Positions 27,188-36,701 of a stretch of 64,000 nt of DNA are shown here, one piece after another. The notes below the pieces were generated by a model. It searched no databases, was not told where the DNA came from, and was given only the letters and a program-made list of their open reading frames with translations. Position 1 is the stretch's first letter, and every line of letters starts with the position of its first letter. Position numbers and translations under genes: made by a program. The DNA comes from Caldilineaceae bacterium (GTDB lineage: Bacteria > Chloroflexota > Anaerolineae > Caldilineales > Caldilineaceae). The stretch is taken from positions 1 through 64,000 of the forward strand of contig JALHQH010000023.1 of the NCBI GenBank assembly GCA_022842065.1, given 5' to 3'.

Positions 27188-27322
27188 CTAGGGTACATAG
27201 TGCTGCAAGGCCGGCATTTTTACCAGGCGCAGGGATTGGGCGTTCATCATCGCATCGTCGGGAATCAGGCCATTTTGCTTTAATAGCCAGGCCGTGATCG
27301 CATAGACTTCGTCGTCACATAA
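27188..27322 (-). pseudogene. C-terminal fragment of a SoxD-like cytochrome c
   Basis: The last 44 codons read LCDDEVYAITAWLLKQNGLI followed by PDDAMMNAQSLRLVKMP, which closely resembles the C-terminal helix and tail of cytochromes c of the sulfite/thiosulfate dehydrogenase (SoxD-like) type. No haem motif (CxxCH) is present upstream; the preceding codons are unrelated. I read it as a remnant of a lost cytochrome gene. Confidence 0.55.
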
Positions 27323-27636
27323 GGAGAGCCACCCACGATTGCGCCGGCCGGTGCCCGCTGTAACAGGAGTTGCGGTGCGTTCGTCATCACCATCTTGCAT
27401 CCTTCTGCCGCTGGGGCGCATTCACAACGCTACCAGTGAGCGAAGCGCAAAAAAGTTAACGCTGTCTGCTTAGGCGATCATTATACCAAAATTCATATGT
27501 CGATCTACTTGAATTATCCCTTTACCTATATCCACCATCTCTACCCTGATAGAGCGCGTCTGACCTGATTGAGCAGTCTTATAAGGGGGCCATTTTGATC
27601 AAGCGCAGCAATTGCGCAGGGAGAGAAGTGTTTACA
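27323..27636. other. intergenic region, no gene seen
   Basis: About 310 bp between the cytochrome fragment and a lipoprotein gene. The part after 27430 is AT-rich and probably carries the promoter of the lipoprotein gene. No hairpin or RNA gene noticed. Confidence 0.4.
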
Positions 27637-29034
27637 ATGAATGACAAACTGAACAGGACTGCAACCTATGCATACACCCTCGTGCTTTTGCTTGCCAGCT
27701 TGGCACTCGCGAGCTGTACAATCGAAATACAGCCACTGGCGGGACCAGACGGGGCGCGGAACAAAACCATGCCGCCCGCCACGGTTGGGCCGCTAGCCAA
27801 TACAGCGTGGTATTTGACGGCCCAGGGCAATACGCAGGTGGCCATTCCCGCCTTAGCCCAAAGTCCGGTGACCTTAACCTTTGGCGCGGATGGGCAAGTA
27901 AGTGGCAACAGTGGCTGTAGCGCGTATCGCGGCACCTACACCAGCACAGAGAATCTTGTCACCATTGCTGCACTTACGCTGACGCCGACCACCTGTGCCG
28001 ATCAAGCGGCCGCCACCCAGGAAGCCCAATTTCTGGCTTCGTTACAGAACGCGGCCACTTTTTCGCTGAGCAGCGAGCGCTTGGCCATCTGGTACGGCGA
28101 ACAGCGTGGTATGTTGACCTTTACGGCCGCAACCGCGGTCACGCCAACCCCAGCGGTCACCGCGCCACCCGTGGCCCTGGCCGAAGCACCAGTCGTCACG
28201 GCCACGCCCTTTCCCTTCCCGACGGTCGATGCGCCGACGCCCGACGCCCAGCTCCTGCCCGCAACCGCGGTGGCCTTATCACCGCTCGCAACGCCCAGCC
28301 CAGGCTTCCCGGATGCAACCCTCCCCCTCTCGCCAACCGTCTCCCTCACTACCCCAGCCGAAAGTGACAGCTTTGCGCTGCCCGCCCCGACCCCGATTAG
28401 CTTTGCGCCTGGTATAACCAGCACAGAAGTTGACGGCACACTTGTAGAGGGAGCGACCAATCCCTATTTAGTCCAGGCACAGCAGGGCGAAACCATGACG
28501 ATGACGCTCACGTCGCCCAATAACGATGTGCAATTGCGCATCAGTGGCCAAGATGGGACAGTGCTGAAGCGGGCGGAAGAAGGACCATCCACTTGGACGG
28601 GCCAACTGCCCACGGCACAGGGTTACTTGATCGAGGCGATTGCGGTAGGGCCGGCGACGAATTATACATTACAGATGGCGCATAAACCTTTGGCGAGTAC
28701 GAACACCGCTGAACGAATCGAGTGGACGCCGGGCACGACCATGGCGGAACGCAGCGGCACACTGCCGGCTGGGGTAAGCAACAAACAATATGGGTTGGGT
28801 CTCACCACCGGCCAATCCCTCACCATCGATCTAACCAGCGATAGCACGCCCCTCAATTTGACCATCAACAGCCCAACCGGCAATGTTTGGACAGCGACGA
28901 TGAACCCCACGGCCAATGGATATGCGGTGAATTACCCGCTCACTTTGCCAGAGACGGGCGACTATGTGGTGACCCTGAGCAAGGCTGATCAGACCCCGGT
29001 GGCCAACTATAGCGTACGCTTCACGGTGCAATAA
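27637..29034 (+). CDS. META-domain lipoprotein
   Basis: A 465-residue lipoprotein: signal peptide with LASC lipobox (Cys27), then a META (HslJ-like) domain of about 110 residues with the family motif SGNSGCSAYRGTY (89-101). A Pro/Thr/Ala linker leads to two C-terminal beta-rich domains of about 100 residues each, both resembling bacterial pre-peptidase C-terminal (PPC) domains (for example LVQAQQGETMTMTLTSPNND and YGLGLTTGQSLTIDLTSDS). The repeat is internal: both halves share GxxLT(I/M)xLTS. Role unknown; META domains occur in motility- and heat-related surface proteins. Confidence 0.8.
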   Translation: MNDKLNRTATYAYTLVLLLASLALASCTIEIQPLAGPDGARNKTMPPATVGPLANTAWYLTAQGNTQVAIPALAQSPVTLTFGADGQVSGNSGCSAYRGTYTSTENLVTIAALTLTPTTCADQAAATQEAQFLASLQNAATFSLSSERLAIWYGEQRGMLTFTAATAVTPTPAVTAPPVALAEAPVVTATPFPFPTVDAPTPDAQLLPATAVALSPLATPSPGFPDATLPLSPTVSLTTPAESDSFALPAPTPISFAPGITSTEVDGTLVEGATNPYLVQAQQGETMTMTLTSPNNDVQLRISGQDGTVLKRAEEGPSTWTGQLPTAQGYLIEAIAVGPATNYTLQMAHKPLASTNTAERIEWTPGTTMAERSGTLPAGVSNKQYGLGLTTGQSLTIDLTSDSTPLNLTINSPTGNVWTATMNPTANGYAVNYPLTLPETGDYVVTLSKADQTPVANYSVRFTVQ

Positions 29035-29076
29035 GTCCTAATCAACGGAAAGGCGAGGGCGACCCCGCACCATTTT

Positions 29077-29136
29077 ATACCAGTGGTTGTCATCATTTAG
29101 CATTTTCTACACGAGTAAAAATGTTAAATGATGACA
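29077..29136. mobile_element. MITE-like element, family D, copy 2
   Basis: Opposite-orientation copy of the element at 18361-18421: the same 49-bp core with tgtcatcat ends and the same 11-12 bp of conserved flank (tataccagtgg). It lies between two plus-strand genes. Confidence 0.75.
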
Positions 29137-29215
29137 GAGCCAAGTATAGAAGGGAGTGTCGCCCGCCTGATTAGTCGATGGGTACTTAATTTTATGCTTT
29201 TGAGGAGGTTATCAA

Positions 29216-29566
29216 ATGAAAGGACAAACGTTACTAATTTCTGCCATCGCTGGTGCGTTAGTCTGGATGCTATCACCCTGGCTGACAACCCAACGCGAAC
29301 CATGGGACGCCGCCGGTTTCTACTACGCCATTGCCCTTTTGAGTGCAGGGGCAGTTGCGGGTCTACTGCGGCCACGGCCCTTCTGGGCGCATTATCTTGG
29401 TGCGGTTGGTGGCCAGTTAATCTATGCACTGCTGGTCCTTGAATTTAGCCCGCTGTTGATTGTGGGGATTGTTTTCTTACTGCTTTACACACTGCTCTTT
29501 CTGCTGGGGGCGATGGTTGCAGCCCAAGTGCGGGCAGCGTTTTTGGAACGGCCTTTGCGGCAGTAA
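29216..29566 (+). CDS. small multi-pass membrane protein
   Basis: A 116-residue hydrophobic protein with four predicted membrane helices separated by very short loops (one loop contains TQREPWDAAGF, another LRPRPFWAH). A strong GAGGAGG ribosome-binding site precedes the ATG. I do not recognise the family. It is followed 37 bp later by the beta-lactamase-like lipoprotein gene, so the two are probably co-transcribed. Confidence 0.65.
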   Translation: MKGQTLLISAIAGALVWMLSPWLTTQREPWDAAGFYYAIALLSAGAVAGLLRPRPFWAHYLGAVGGQLIYALLVLEFSPLLIVGIVFLLLYTLLFLLGAMVAAQVRAAFLERPLRQ

Positions 29567-29603
29567 CCTGGAAACAGAGCGCATTACATAAAAGGAGAAC
29601 ATC

Positions 29604-31667
29604 TTGTATAAACGACAATTCATTTCCCTACTACTGCTGATTGCGCTGCTGACAGCCTGTACGGTGTTGAAGCCAATCAGTGAAAATGGCACAACCATGT
29701 CCGCCACCATCCCCGCAGCGGAAGCAACATCAGCCGCAGTGGCCGCGCCGGCCGCGGCGAATGACCAAAGCAGCACGGAGTATGTTGATCCGGCTGGTCG
29801 CTTCCGTGCACCCGTCCCCACTAACTGGACGGCCACGCAGCAGGAGGGATATGCTCGCTTCGCCAGCCCCAAAGACGGGATCTTGATCTACTTGTTGGCC
29901 ATGCCGGCCGAGAGCGGTGAGGCCGCCATTGCCACGGGCTGGCAGCTCGTTGATCCCGCCTTTGCGCAACCAGTGGACGAGACCATTGCCCCACCGCCAA
30001 CCGGCGGCGTCGAAGCGCTTACCCTCATTACCTACGAATTTGACGAGGTGACCGAACGCTTCTATCAGGGCGTGGCGCGCCTGTACGACGGCACCTACTA
30101 CCTGCTGCTCATCAATGGCAACGTGACTGATCTGCAGCAGCGCCAGGCGCAAATCAGCATTATCGACAGCGGCTTGACGATCAGCGCATTGGAAACGGTT
30201 GATCTTAGCGGCGTCGAACCACTGCGCGTCGGTGAAGTGATTACCGAGTTGGCAAGTTTTGTCGAAGAGGGACTCACCCTCTTTGGCCTGCCCGGCGCGG
30301 CCGTGGCGATTGTGCAAGATGGGGAGGTGGTCTACAGCAATGGCTTTGGCGTGACGGAACAGGGGGGCGACACCCCGATTACGCCGCAGACGCACATGAT
30401 GATTGGCTCGACCGGCAAGTCGCTGACGACCATGCTGATGGGCACGCTGGTTGACGCAGGGGCAATGACCTGGGATACCCCAGTCATTGATCTGCTACCC
30501 CAGTTTGCCGTGCGCGACCCTGAACTGACCGCATCCATTACCGTGCGTAACTTGGTCTGTGCCTGCACCGGCGTGCCCCGCCGTGACTATGAGCTTTTCT
30601 TCAACGCCAACGAGCTTTCGGCAGAAGATCTGGTTGCATCGCTGGCCACTTTTGAGTTCTTTACCGATTTTGGCGAAGCGTTCCAATACAGCAATCAATT
30701 AGTCGCCACTGGCGGTTACGCCGCCGCGGCCGCCGACGGGGCGGACTTTGGCAACCTGTTGGCGGGCTACAGCCAATCGCTGCAAGAGCATGTCCTCACG
30801 CCGATTGGCATGACGAACACGACCCTGGCCTTTGCCGAGGTGCAGGCGCGTAACAACTACGCCATGCCCCACAACATAGGCATCGACGGCACCTATAAAC
30901 CGCTGCCGCTGGCATTTGAAGAGATCCTGGTGCCGATTGCCCCGGCGGGCGCGCACTGGTCAACCTTGGAAGATATGACCCGCTACCTGCTCACCGAGCT
31001 CGCGGTCGGGGTGGCACCGGACGGTACGCGCGTCGTCAGCGCGGCGAATCTACGCGAAACGTGGCAACCGCACGTGCCGGTCAGCGCCGATATGGACTAT
31101 GGGCTGGGCTGGTTTGTCAGCGATTACAAGGGGCTGCAATTGATTGATCACGGCGGCAATACGCTGGGCTTTACATCAAGTTTTGGCTTTTTACCAGAGG
31201 TTGATCTGGGCATCATTGTCTTAAGTAATGGCCAAGGGGCGAATACTTTTACCGACAGCGTGCGCGCCCGGCTGCTGGAGTTGATCTTCCAACAAGCGCC
31301 GGAGGCCGCGGCCAACATGGCGTTTGTTTACGAGCAGATTCAAAACCAGCTTGCGCTAACCACACGATTGCGCGATGCCGTTGATCCCGCCACGGTTGAA
31401 CCATACCTGGGAACATACAACAATCCGGCATTGGGTGCGCTGGAACTGCGTCTGGAAGGTGACGTACTGTTAGCCGATGTCGGTGAATTTGTCGTGCCCC
31501 TGCTGCCGCTTGAGGAAGAGAACGAACCTGACACGTTGGCCGGCTATATGGCAACCGAGGCACCCATCATTGGGTTACTCTTTGAGCTGAGCGAAGACGC
31601 GGCGGGCGCGCCCGTCGTCAAGTTTGGCCAAGGGGCCGAAGCTTATACCTTTGCGCCAGCGCCATAA
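29604..31667 (+). CDS. beta-lactamase-family (S12) serine hydrolase lipoprotein
   Basis: A 687-residue exported serine hydrolase. The start is a TTG with AAAGGAG 6 bp upstream, giving a signal peptide with lipobox LLTAC (Cys19). Residues 60-200 form an extra N-terminal domain. The S12/class C-like catalytic domain has Ser269-x-x-Lys272 (STGK), Tyr362-x-Asn364 (YSN) and an HGG box near residue 515. A C-terminal lipocalin-like beta domain (about 590-685) is common in such esterases and peptidases. It probably acts on D-amino acid peptides or esters outside the cell; the substrate is unknown. Confidence 0.87.
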   Translation: MYKRQFISLLLLIALLTACTVLKPISENGTTMSATIPAAEATSAAVAAPAAANDQSSTEYVDPAGRFRAPVPTNWTATQQEGYARFASPKDGILIYLLAMPAESGEAAIATGWQLVDPAFAQPVDETIAPPPTGGVEALTLITYEFDEVTERFYQGVARLYDGTYYLLLINGNVTDLQQRQAQISIIDSGLTISALETVDLSGVEPLRVGEVITELASFVEEGLTLFGLPGAAVAIVQDGEVVYSNGFGVTEQGGDTPITPQTHMMIGSTGKSLTTMLMGTLVDAGAMTWDTPVIDLLPQFAVRDPELTASITVRNLVCACTGVPRRDYELFFNANELSAEDLVASLATFEFFTDFGEAFQYSNQLVATGGYAAAAADGADFGNLLAGYSQSLQEHVLTPIGMTNTTLAFAEVQARNNYAMPHNIGIDGTYKPLPLAFEEILVPIAPAGAHWSTLEDMTRYLLTELAVGVAPDGTRVVSAANLRETWQPHVPVSADMDYGLGWFVSDYKGLQLIDHGGNTLGFTSSFGFLPEVDLGIIVLSNGQGANTFTDSVRARLLELIFQQAPEAAANMAFVYEQIQNQLALTTRLRDAVDPATVEPYLGTYNNPALGALELRLEGDVLLADVGEFVVPLLPLEEENEPDTLAGYMATEAPIIGLLFELSEDAAGAPVVKFGQGAEAYTFAPAP

Positions 31668-31737
31668 TTATAAGGCTGGCGGCGGGGCTACCGCTCCTGC
31701 ACACGCTCACCAAAATGACATAACAAGGAGAACGTCT

Positions 31738-32166
31738 ATGCAAGCACGCATTACCGTCATTACGCTTGGCGTTGCCGATCTGGAACGTGCGGTGCACTTC
31801 TACCAAACAGGACTCGGTCTGCGCACCGCCGGCATTGTCGGCAAGGAGTTTGACTACGGCGCGGTGGCCTTCTTCGACTTGCAGGCCGGGTTGCGCTTAG
31901 CGCTCTGGCCGCGCCAAAGCATTGCCCATGATACAGGGTTGCCGGTCGCCAGCCCAAGCGCAACGGAATTTACGCTGGGCCATAATGTTTCATCGAAAAC
32001 GGAGGTGGATGCGGTGATGCACCAAGCCGCCGCAGCCGGGGCGGTCATAGTGAAGCCCGCGCAGGAAACCTTTTGGGGCGGTTACGCCGGCTACTTCCAA
32101 GACCCCGATCAACATCTGTGGGAAGTCGTCTGGAATCCGCAGCTGTTGCCGCCGGCAGAAGCGTAA
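31738..32166 (+). CDS. VOC-family (glyoxalase/bleomycin-resistance-like) protein, copy 1
   Basis: A 142-residue protein of the vicinal oxygen chelate superfamily. It starts with ITVITLGVADLERAVHFYQT and ends with YAGYFQDPDQHLWEVVWN, both diagnostic. AAGGAG lies 7 bp before the ATG. The longer open frame upstream overlaps the preceding gene and is not used. Specific activity (dioxygenase, lyase, drug binding) cannot be decided. Its stop codon is followed in the same frame by the truncated amidohydrolase coding sequence. Confidence 0.87.
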   Translation: MQARITVITLGVADLERAVHFYQTGLGLRTAGIVGKEFDYGAVAFFDLQAGLRLALWPRQSIAHDTGLPVASPSATEFTLGHNVSSKTEVDAVMHQAAAAGAVIVKPAQETFWGGYAGYFQDPDQHLWEVVWNPQLLPPAEA

Positions 32167-32271
32167 GTCGATGAGGCTCTGCTCTCTAGCCTGACCCGCG
32201 CAACGGTTGGGCTGCTCGGCCCGTCACTGCCGATCACCAACAGCACCAGCCTGACGGCAACGGCCCCAACA

Positions 32272-34137
32272 TTGACCGCAACCACGGCGCTGACAGCGAC
32301 AACGGCAGCAACCGTAACCGGTGCCGTTACCGCCACCACCACGCCCACGGCAACCGCAACCACAACCGGCACGGGCGTGCTGACAACGACACCCCTGGTC
32401 TTTGCCAATGTGCGCCTTTTTGATGGCAAGACGGTGATCACTACCACGAATGTCGTGGTTGAGGATGGTTTGATCACGGCGGTGGGTCCGGATGTCGAAC
32501 AACCGGCTGACGCCCAGGTCATCGACGGCACGGGCAAAACCTTGCTGCCCGGCCTGATCGACGCCCATACCCATGTCTTTAGTCCTGATGTGTTGCGCCA
32601 AGCCCTCGTCTTTGGTGTGACGACCGAGCTGGATATGTTTATGGATGCGCAACTAGCGGCTCAACTGCGGAGGGAGCAGGCAGAAAGCGGTGCCGTCGAC
32701 CGTGCTGATCTCTTCTCGTCCGGCACACTGGCCACCGTGCCTGGTGGGCATGGCACCCAATTTGGGTTGACCATTCCCACCCTGACGGCTGCGGATGAGG
32801 CCGCGGCCTTTGTTGCCGACCGGGTTGCGGAAGGCTCCGACTACATCAAAATTATCCTGGAAGATGGCCAGGAAATCGGGCTGGATCTGCCAACCTTGGA
32901 CCAAGAGACAGTAACGGCACTGGTCGCAGCCGCCCAGGCCAATGACAAACTGGCCCTAGTCCACGTTCAAACGCTAGCCGCTGCCCAGCAAGCGCTCGAC
33001 GCCGGCGCCGATGGTCTCGCCCATATCTTTACTGACGCCGTGCCCGCTGCGCCATTTGTACAGCAGGCGGTTGACCAGGGCTTCTTTGTGATCCCCACAC
33101 TCGCCGTCTTTCAGAATATCGGCGATGAACCGACCGATCTCACCGTGATTGACGATCCGTTGCTAGCGCCCTATCTAACCACGGCGGATCTACAGTCGCT
33201 GGCAAGCCCATATAGTGGTTTTACCGCCTTGAGCCTGGCCAACGGTCAGGAAGCCATGAAGTTGCTTTTTGACGCCGGTATTCCGATCCTGGCCGGCACC
33301 GACGCGCCCAACCCCGGCACAGCCCACGGTGCCAGTTTACACCGTGAATTGGTGCTGCTGACCGATGCCGGCTTGTCACCGGTTGACGCCCTGGCCGCGG
33401 CCACCGCGGTCACCGCCGATACCTTTGGCCTGTTCGACCGTGGGCGCATTGCCCCTGGTCTGCGCGCCGATCTGCTGCTGGTCAACGGCGACCCAACCAC
33501 CGACATTAGCGCCACGCGTGATATTGCGGGCATCTGGAAGCTTGGGGTGGCGGTTGATCGGGAGGGCTATCTGTCAGAACTGGAAGCACAGCGCACCGCG
33601 ACTGAGAACCAGCAGCGCGCCTTTGCCGAGGGTGAAACAGCCCTGATCAGCGATTTTGAGACCGGCGATCTAACGACGAACTTTGGTGCGGCCTGGGCAG
33701 CATCGACTGATGAACTGGCCGGCGGCACCTCGACGGCTGAACTCACGGTTGTCAATGACGGTGCCAACGACAGTGGCTCGGCACTGGCCATCGCCGGTGA
33801 ACTCACCGACGCCGTGCCCTTTGCCTGGGGTGGGACGATCTTCATGCCAGGGGCAACGGCCTTTGCACCCTTTGATCTATCGAGCAAGCCGGTGTTGCAC
33901 TTCTGGGCCAAAGGCGATGATCGGGACTACCGTGTGCAACTCTTCTGCGCCAACTTGGGCCAGGTGCCGGTCGAACAGCCCTTTGCCGTGACCGCCGAGT
34001 GGCAGGCGTTCAGCTTTGATCTCAGCGACTTTGGCGGCTGTGATACGACCGGCGTGCAGGCGATTGTGCTCTCAACCGGCCCCGCGCCCGGTGAGTTTGC
34101 GTTCCAAATCGATGAAGTAAGTTTGCAACAGCCGTGA
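32272..34137 (+). CDS. amidohydrolase with C-terminal CIA30-like domain, apparent 5' truncation
   Basis: A metal-dependent amidohydrolase: DAHTHVF (first metal His pair), KIILED, LVHVQT, AHIFTD and AGTDAPNPG, ending the catalytic domain with FDRGRIAPGLRADLLLVNGD. The last ~175 residues form a CIA30/carbohydrate-binding-like beta domain (ISDFETGDLTTNFG ... FQIDEVSLQQ). The N-terminal Thr-rich segment usually follows a lipoprotein signal, yet none is present: the frame is open back to the preceding VOC stop at 32166 without an ATG. Only a TTG at 32272 could start it, with no ribosome-binding site. I infer loss of the 5' end. Confidence 0.75.
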   Translation: MTATTALTATTAATVTGAVTATTTPTATATTTGTGVLTTTPLVFANVRLFDGKTVITTTNVVVEDGLITAVGPDVEQPADAQVIDGTGKTLLPGLIDAHTHVFSPDVLRQALVFGVTTELDMFMDAQLAAQLRREQAESGAVDRADLFSSGTLATVPGGHGTQFGLTIPTLTAADEAAAFVADRVAEGSDYIKIILEDGQEIGLDLPTLDQETVTALVAAAQANDKLALVHVQTLAAAQQALDAGADGLAHIFTDAVPAAPFVQQAVDQGFFVIPTLAVFQNIGDEPTDLTVIDDPLLAPYLTTADLQSLASPYSGFTALSLANGQEAMKLLFDAGIPILAGTDAPNPGTAHGASLHRELVLLTDAGLSPVDALAAATAVTADTFGLFDRGRIAPGLRADLLLVNGDPTTDISATRDIAGIWKLGVAVDREGYLSELEAQRTATENQQRAFAEGETALISDFETGDLTTNFGAAWAASTDELAGGTSTAELTVVNDGANDSGSALAIAGELTDAVPFAWGGTIFMPGATAFAPFDLSSKPVLHFWAKGDDRDYRVQLFCANLGQVPVEQPFAVTAEWQAFSFDLSDFGGCDTTGVQAIVLSTGPAPGEFAFQIDEVSLQQP

Positions 34138-34226
34138 GCGCAGGGATGCAGATAGGGGCATGGAGTGAGACGACGGAACCAATCGTGTCTCTGGGCTGGT
34201 AGAGACGCCTGAGAAAGGATAATCCG

Positions 34227-34769
34227 TTGCACCAGGAAGTGGTCGGTATCAAACGAGGATCGGGAGCGCAGGTAACCTGGCTGGCCTACGGCGCTGCACT
34301 TTGGGCTTTTCTCTTTGCTGCGCTGAGTTTCTACTGAGGACTTGGCGGCCGCGCTGGGGCCGTCACCCTCGGCCCGGCGATTATGGCCGCAGCCAATGAT
34401 CCTTGGTTTGGCGCCGTTGGGTTATGGGGCGTTGGCGTGGTGAAAGCGCTGGGTGGGCTAGTGGCACTGGCGCTGGTGCAGCCGTGGGGACGCCGGTTGC
34501 CCCGCTGGCTCTTGCGCGCCGCGACCTGGGCCGGTGGCGGGTTGGCGCTGCTTTACGGTGCGGCCAGCTTTGTGCAACATACCCTCATGCTCAGCGGTTT
34601 GATTGCCGTGCCCGCCGGGTTGGGGCGCAGCGCCGCACGCTGGCATTTGCTACTCTGGGATCCATGGTGGATCTTGGGTGGCGTGCTCTTTGTCGCCATG
34701 GCTTGGGTCAGCGGAGCCGCTCAGGGAATTAGTACAGGACGGCATAAATCGCGCAATGGTTCGGACTGA
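34227..34769 (+). pseudogene. DUF3995 membrane protein interrupted by in-frame TGA
   Basis: A small four-helix membrane protein of the DUF3995 family. From a TTG preceded by AAAGGA, the frame reads LAYGAALWAFLFAALSFY, then TGA at 34335-34337, then GLGGRAGAVTLGPAIMAAAN and on to the end in the same frame. Family members have a Trp at the interrupted place (SFYWxLGG), so TGG to TGA is the obvious change. Without the stop the product would be 180 residues. Translation could restart at the ATG at 34383, but that loses the first helix. Confidence 0.75.
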
Positions 34770-34840
34770 GCTGTAGAACAGTAGGTCAGTCACTTCAGTG
34801 ATTGACCGCTGACCGCACACCTGGACAGGAAGGAGCAGCG

Positions 34841-35359
34841 ATGGATCAGGCTAAACTGCGGCGACGCTATCAGTGGCTCTGGACGGGGGAAGCGGTTTCG
34901 TCCGCGCTCTTTGCGGCCTTCCTCCTCTGGTTTGCCTATCAAGATGGCATATGGCAGCGGTGGATCGCGCGCACCTATAGCGTCACGGTAATCATTCTCA
35001 TTCTGCTGCAGGGCATTGTTTGGTGGCGTGCGAAATTGCGGCTACGACAGCAGCACCAACGCCAAATGCCTGCTCACACCTTGCAGGCGTTTCGGTGGTG
35101 GCGCCGCGTTAACTGGATGTTAATCGGTGCCTATCCGCTGGTAGTGATCATCGCCACCCAATTGACTGCACAGCCACTATTTTCTCCTGATACGTGGCTT
35201 GGGTTACTCTTTCTGGGCGGCGCGGTGCTGGAACAGATCAACTATTATTATGTGCAACTGATGTACGACTCCGCCTATGATTGGAGCTACCTGCGGACAC
35301 AGCAGCGCTTACGGCAGGGCACTATTGCCAAAGCGCTTGCTTCGCGCCCGGCAACCTAA
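34841..35359 (+). CDS. multi-pass membrane protein, unknown
   Basis: A 172-residue protein with four membrane helices: about 17-35, 45-62, 88-107 and 119-135. It starts at an ATG preceded by AGGAAGGAG. The C-terminal tail is soluble and basic (YDWSYLRTQQRLRQGTIAK). I do not recognise it. Its position between two interrupted genes on the same strand makes it one of the few intact genes in this stretch. Confidence 0.65.
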   Translation: MDQAKLRRRYQWLWTGEAVSSALFAAFLLWFAYQDGIWQRWIARTYSVTVIILILLQGIVWWRAKLRLRQQHQRQMPAHTLQAFRWWRRVNWMLIGAYPLVVIIATQLTAQPLFSPDTWLGLLFLGGAVLEQINYYYVQLMYDSAYDWSYLRTQQRLRQGTIAKALASRPAT

Positions 35360-35448
35360 ATCTGCGTTGAACCGTGGCCCATCGATTGAAGCAGCAGGCG
35401 GGCAAAGCTTTCTGGAGCAGTGGTGGGCTGAGGTCTAAGGAGACAAAG

Positions 35449-36090
35449 ATGAAAAATGCCTACGTTTACCTACTTGATACACTGGCCGACTGGGAGCTAG
35501 GCTATGTAATGGCCGAACTCAATTCGGGGCGTTTTTTTTAAAACCAGGGCGAACGCATCCCTGTTAAGACCATCGGCGCAACCGATGCGCCGATTACCAC
35601 GATGGGCGGTATGCAAGTCACACCTGCGGCCACGCTGGCGGAGATTACCCCTGCCACCACCGCCATCCTACTCCTGCCGGGGGCGGATACCTGGCAGGAG
35701 CCGCCGCATCGACCGATCATTGAGAAAGCCGCCGATCTGCTCGAAAGTGGCACAACCGTGGCGGCGATTTGTGGTGCCACCAGCGCACTGGCGCAGGTTG
35801 GGTTATTGGACAATCGACCGCACACCAGCAACGGTCTTGATTATCTCAAGATGGTCTGCCCCCACTATCAAGGCGCGGCCTTTTATCAAGCGGAAAAAGC
35901 TGTTGCCGATGGCAATCTGATCACTGCAAGCGCGGCAGGCGGGTTGCTTTTTGCGCGTCATATCCTGGCGCGGCTAGATGTCTTTGCGGCGGAAACCCTC
36001 GCAGCCTGGTATCAATACTACGATACCGGTGAAGGGAAATATTTTTACGCGATGATGCAGACTTTGCCGCAGCAGCATGCTGCTGACTGA
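35449..36090 (+). pseudogene. DJ-1/PfpI-family protein interrupted by in-frame TAA
   Basis: Type 1 glutamine amidotransferase-like protein of the DJ-1/PfpI family. The start (MKNAYVYLLDTLADWELGY) is preceded by TAAGGAGA. After LNSGRFF a TAA at 35539-35541 interrupts the frame, which then continues with NQGERIPVKTIGATDA, the expected family sequence. An AAA (Lys) to TAA change fits; the site is a T8-A4 tract, so a base-calling error is possible. Downstream the nucleophile elbow AAICGATSAL with its Cys is intact. The uninterrupted protein would have 213 residues. Confidence 0.8.
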
Positions 36091-36215
36091 TTACGGCGCG
36101 ACTGTTCTGGGCAGTGGAAATGGTTGCTGTGCTGCCAACCGAGCGACGCTTAGCGCAATGTTTTGTGGCTTGTTTGTGGTTTCGTATGAGGAAGTAGCGA
36201 CAAGGAGCGATAAAA

Positions 36216-36596
36216 ATGAACTCAGTCAGTGTGCGTTACATCGTTGACAACGTCGACGCGGCCATCGCATTTTACACCGAGCACCTCGACTTTCAGGTCG
36301 ATCTCCACCCTGCGCCCGGCTTTGCGAGCCTGTCACGCGGCAATCTGCGCCTCCTGCTCAACGCACCCGGCGCGGGGGGTGCAGGACAAGCCATGCCCGA
36401 TGGCCGCAAACCCGCCCCTGGCGGTTGGAGCCGCATCCAACTCGAAGTCGAAGATCTCGCCGCCAAGGTGGACAGCCTGCGCAAGGCGGGAGCGCATTTT
36501 CGCAATGACATTGTCATCGGCAATGGCGGCAAGCAGATCCTGCTTGCCGATCCCGCCGGCAACTGCATCGAGCTATTCGAGCCGCCACAGCAGTAA
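36216..36596 (+). CDS. VOC-family protein, copy 2
   Basis: A 126-residue vicinal oxygen chelate protein: VRYIVDNVDAAIAFYTEHLD at the start and LLADPAGNCIELFEPPQ at the end. CAAGGAG lies 8 bp before the ATG. It is only distantly similar to the VOC protein at 31.7 kb. Enzyme activity unknown. Confidence 0.88.
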   Translation: MNSVSVRYIVDNVDAAIAFYTEHLDFQVDLHPAPGFASLSRGNLRLLLNAPGAGGAGQAMPDGRKPAPGGWSRIQLEVEDLAAKVDSLRKAGAHFRNDIVIGNGGKQILLADPAGNCIELFEPPQQ

Positions 36597-36701
36597 CTTA
36601 GCGGGCATGCGACAGCTGGATCGAACTTGGGTTAGGCAACTTTGTCAACGCCACCCCTGGAGCTGGAGGACTTTTTGATCAGAATGTGAAGAGAAAGCAC
36701 C

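Noticed and set aside
34227..34769. TGA in the DUF3995 gene considered as selenocysteine or a recoded Trp
   Set aside because: No SECIS-like hairpin was evident right after the TGA, TGA is used as a normal stop for other genes here (for example the cytochrome c and AHSA1-coupled genes), and neighbouring genes carry TAA and TAG interruptions, which recoding of TGA cannot explain.
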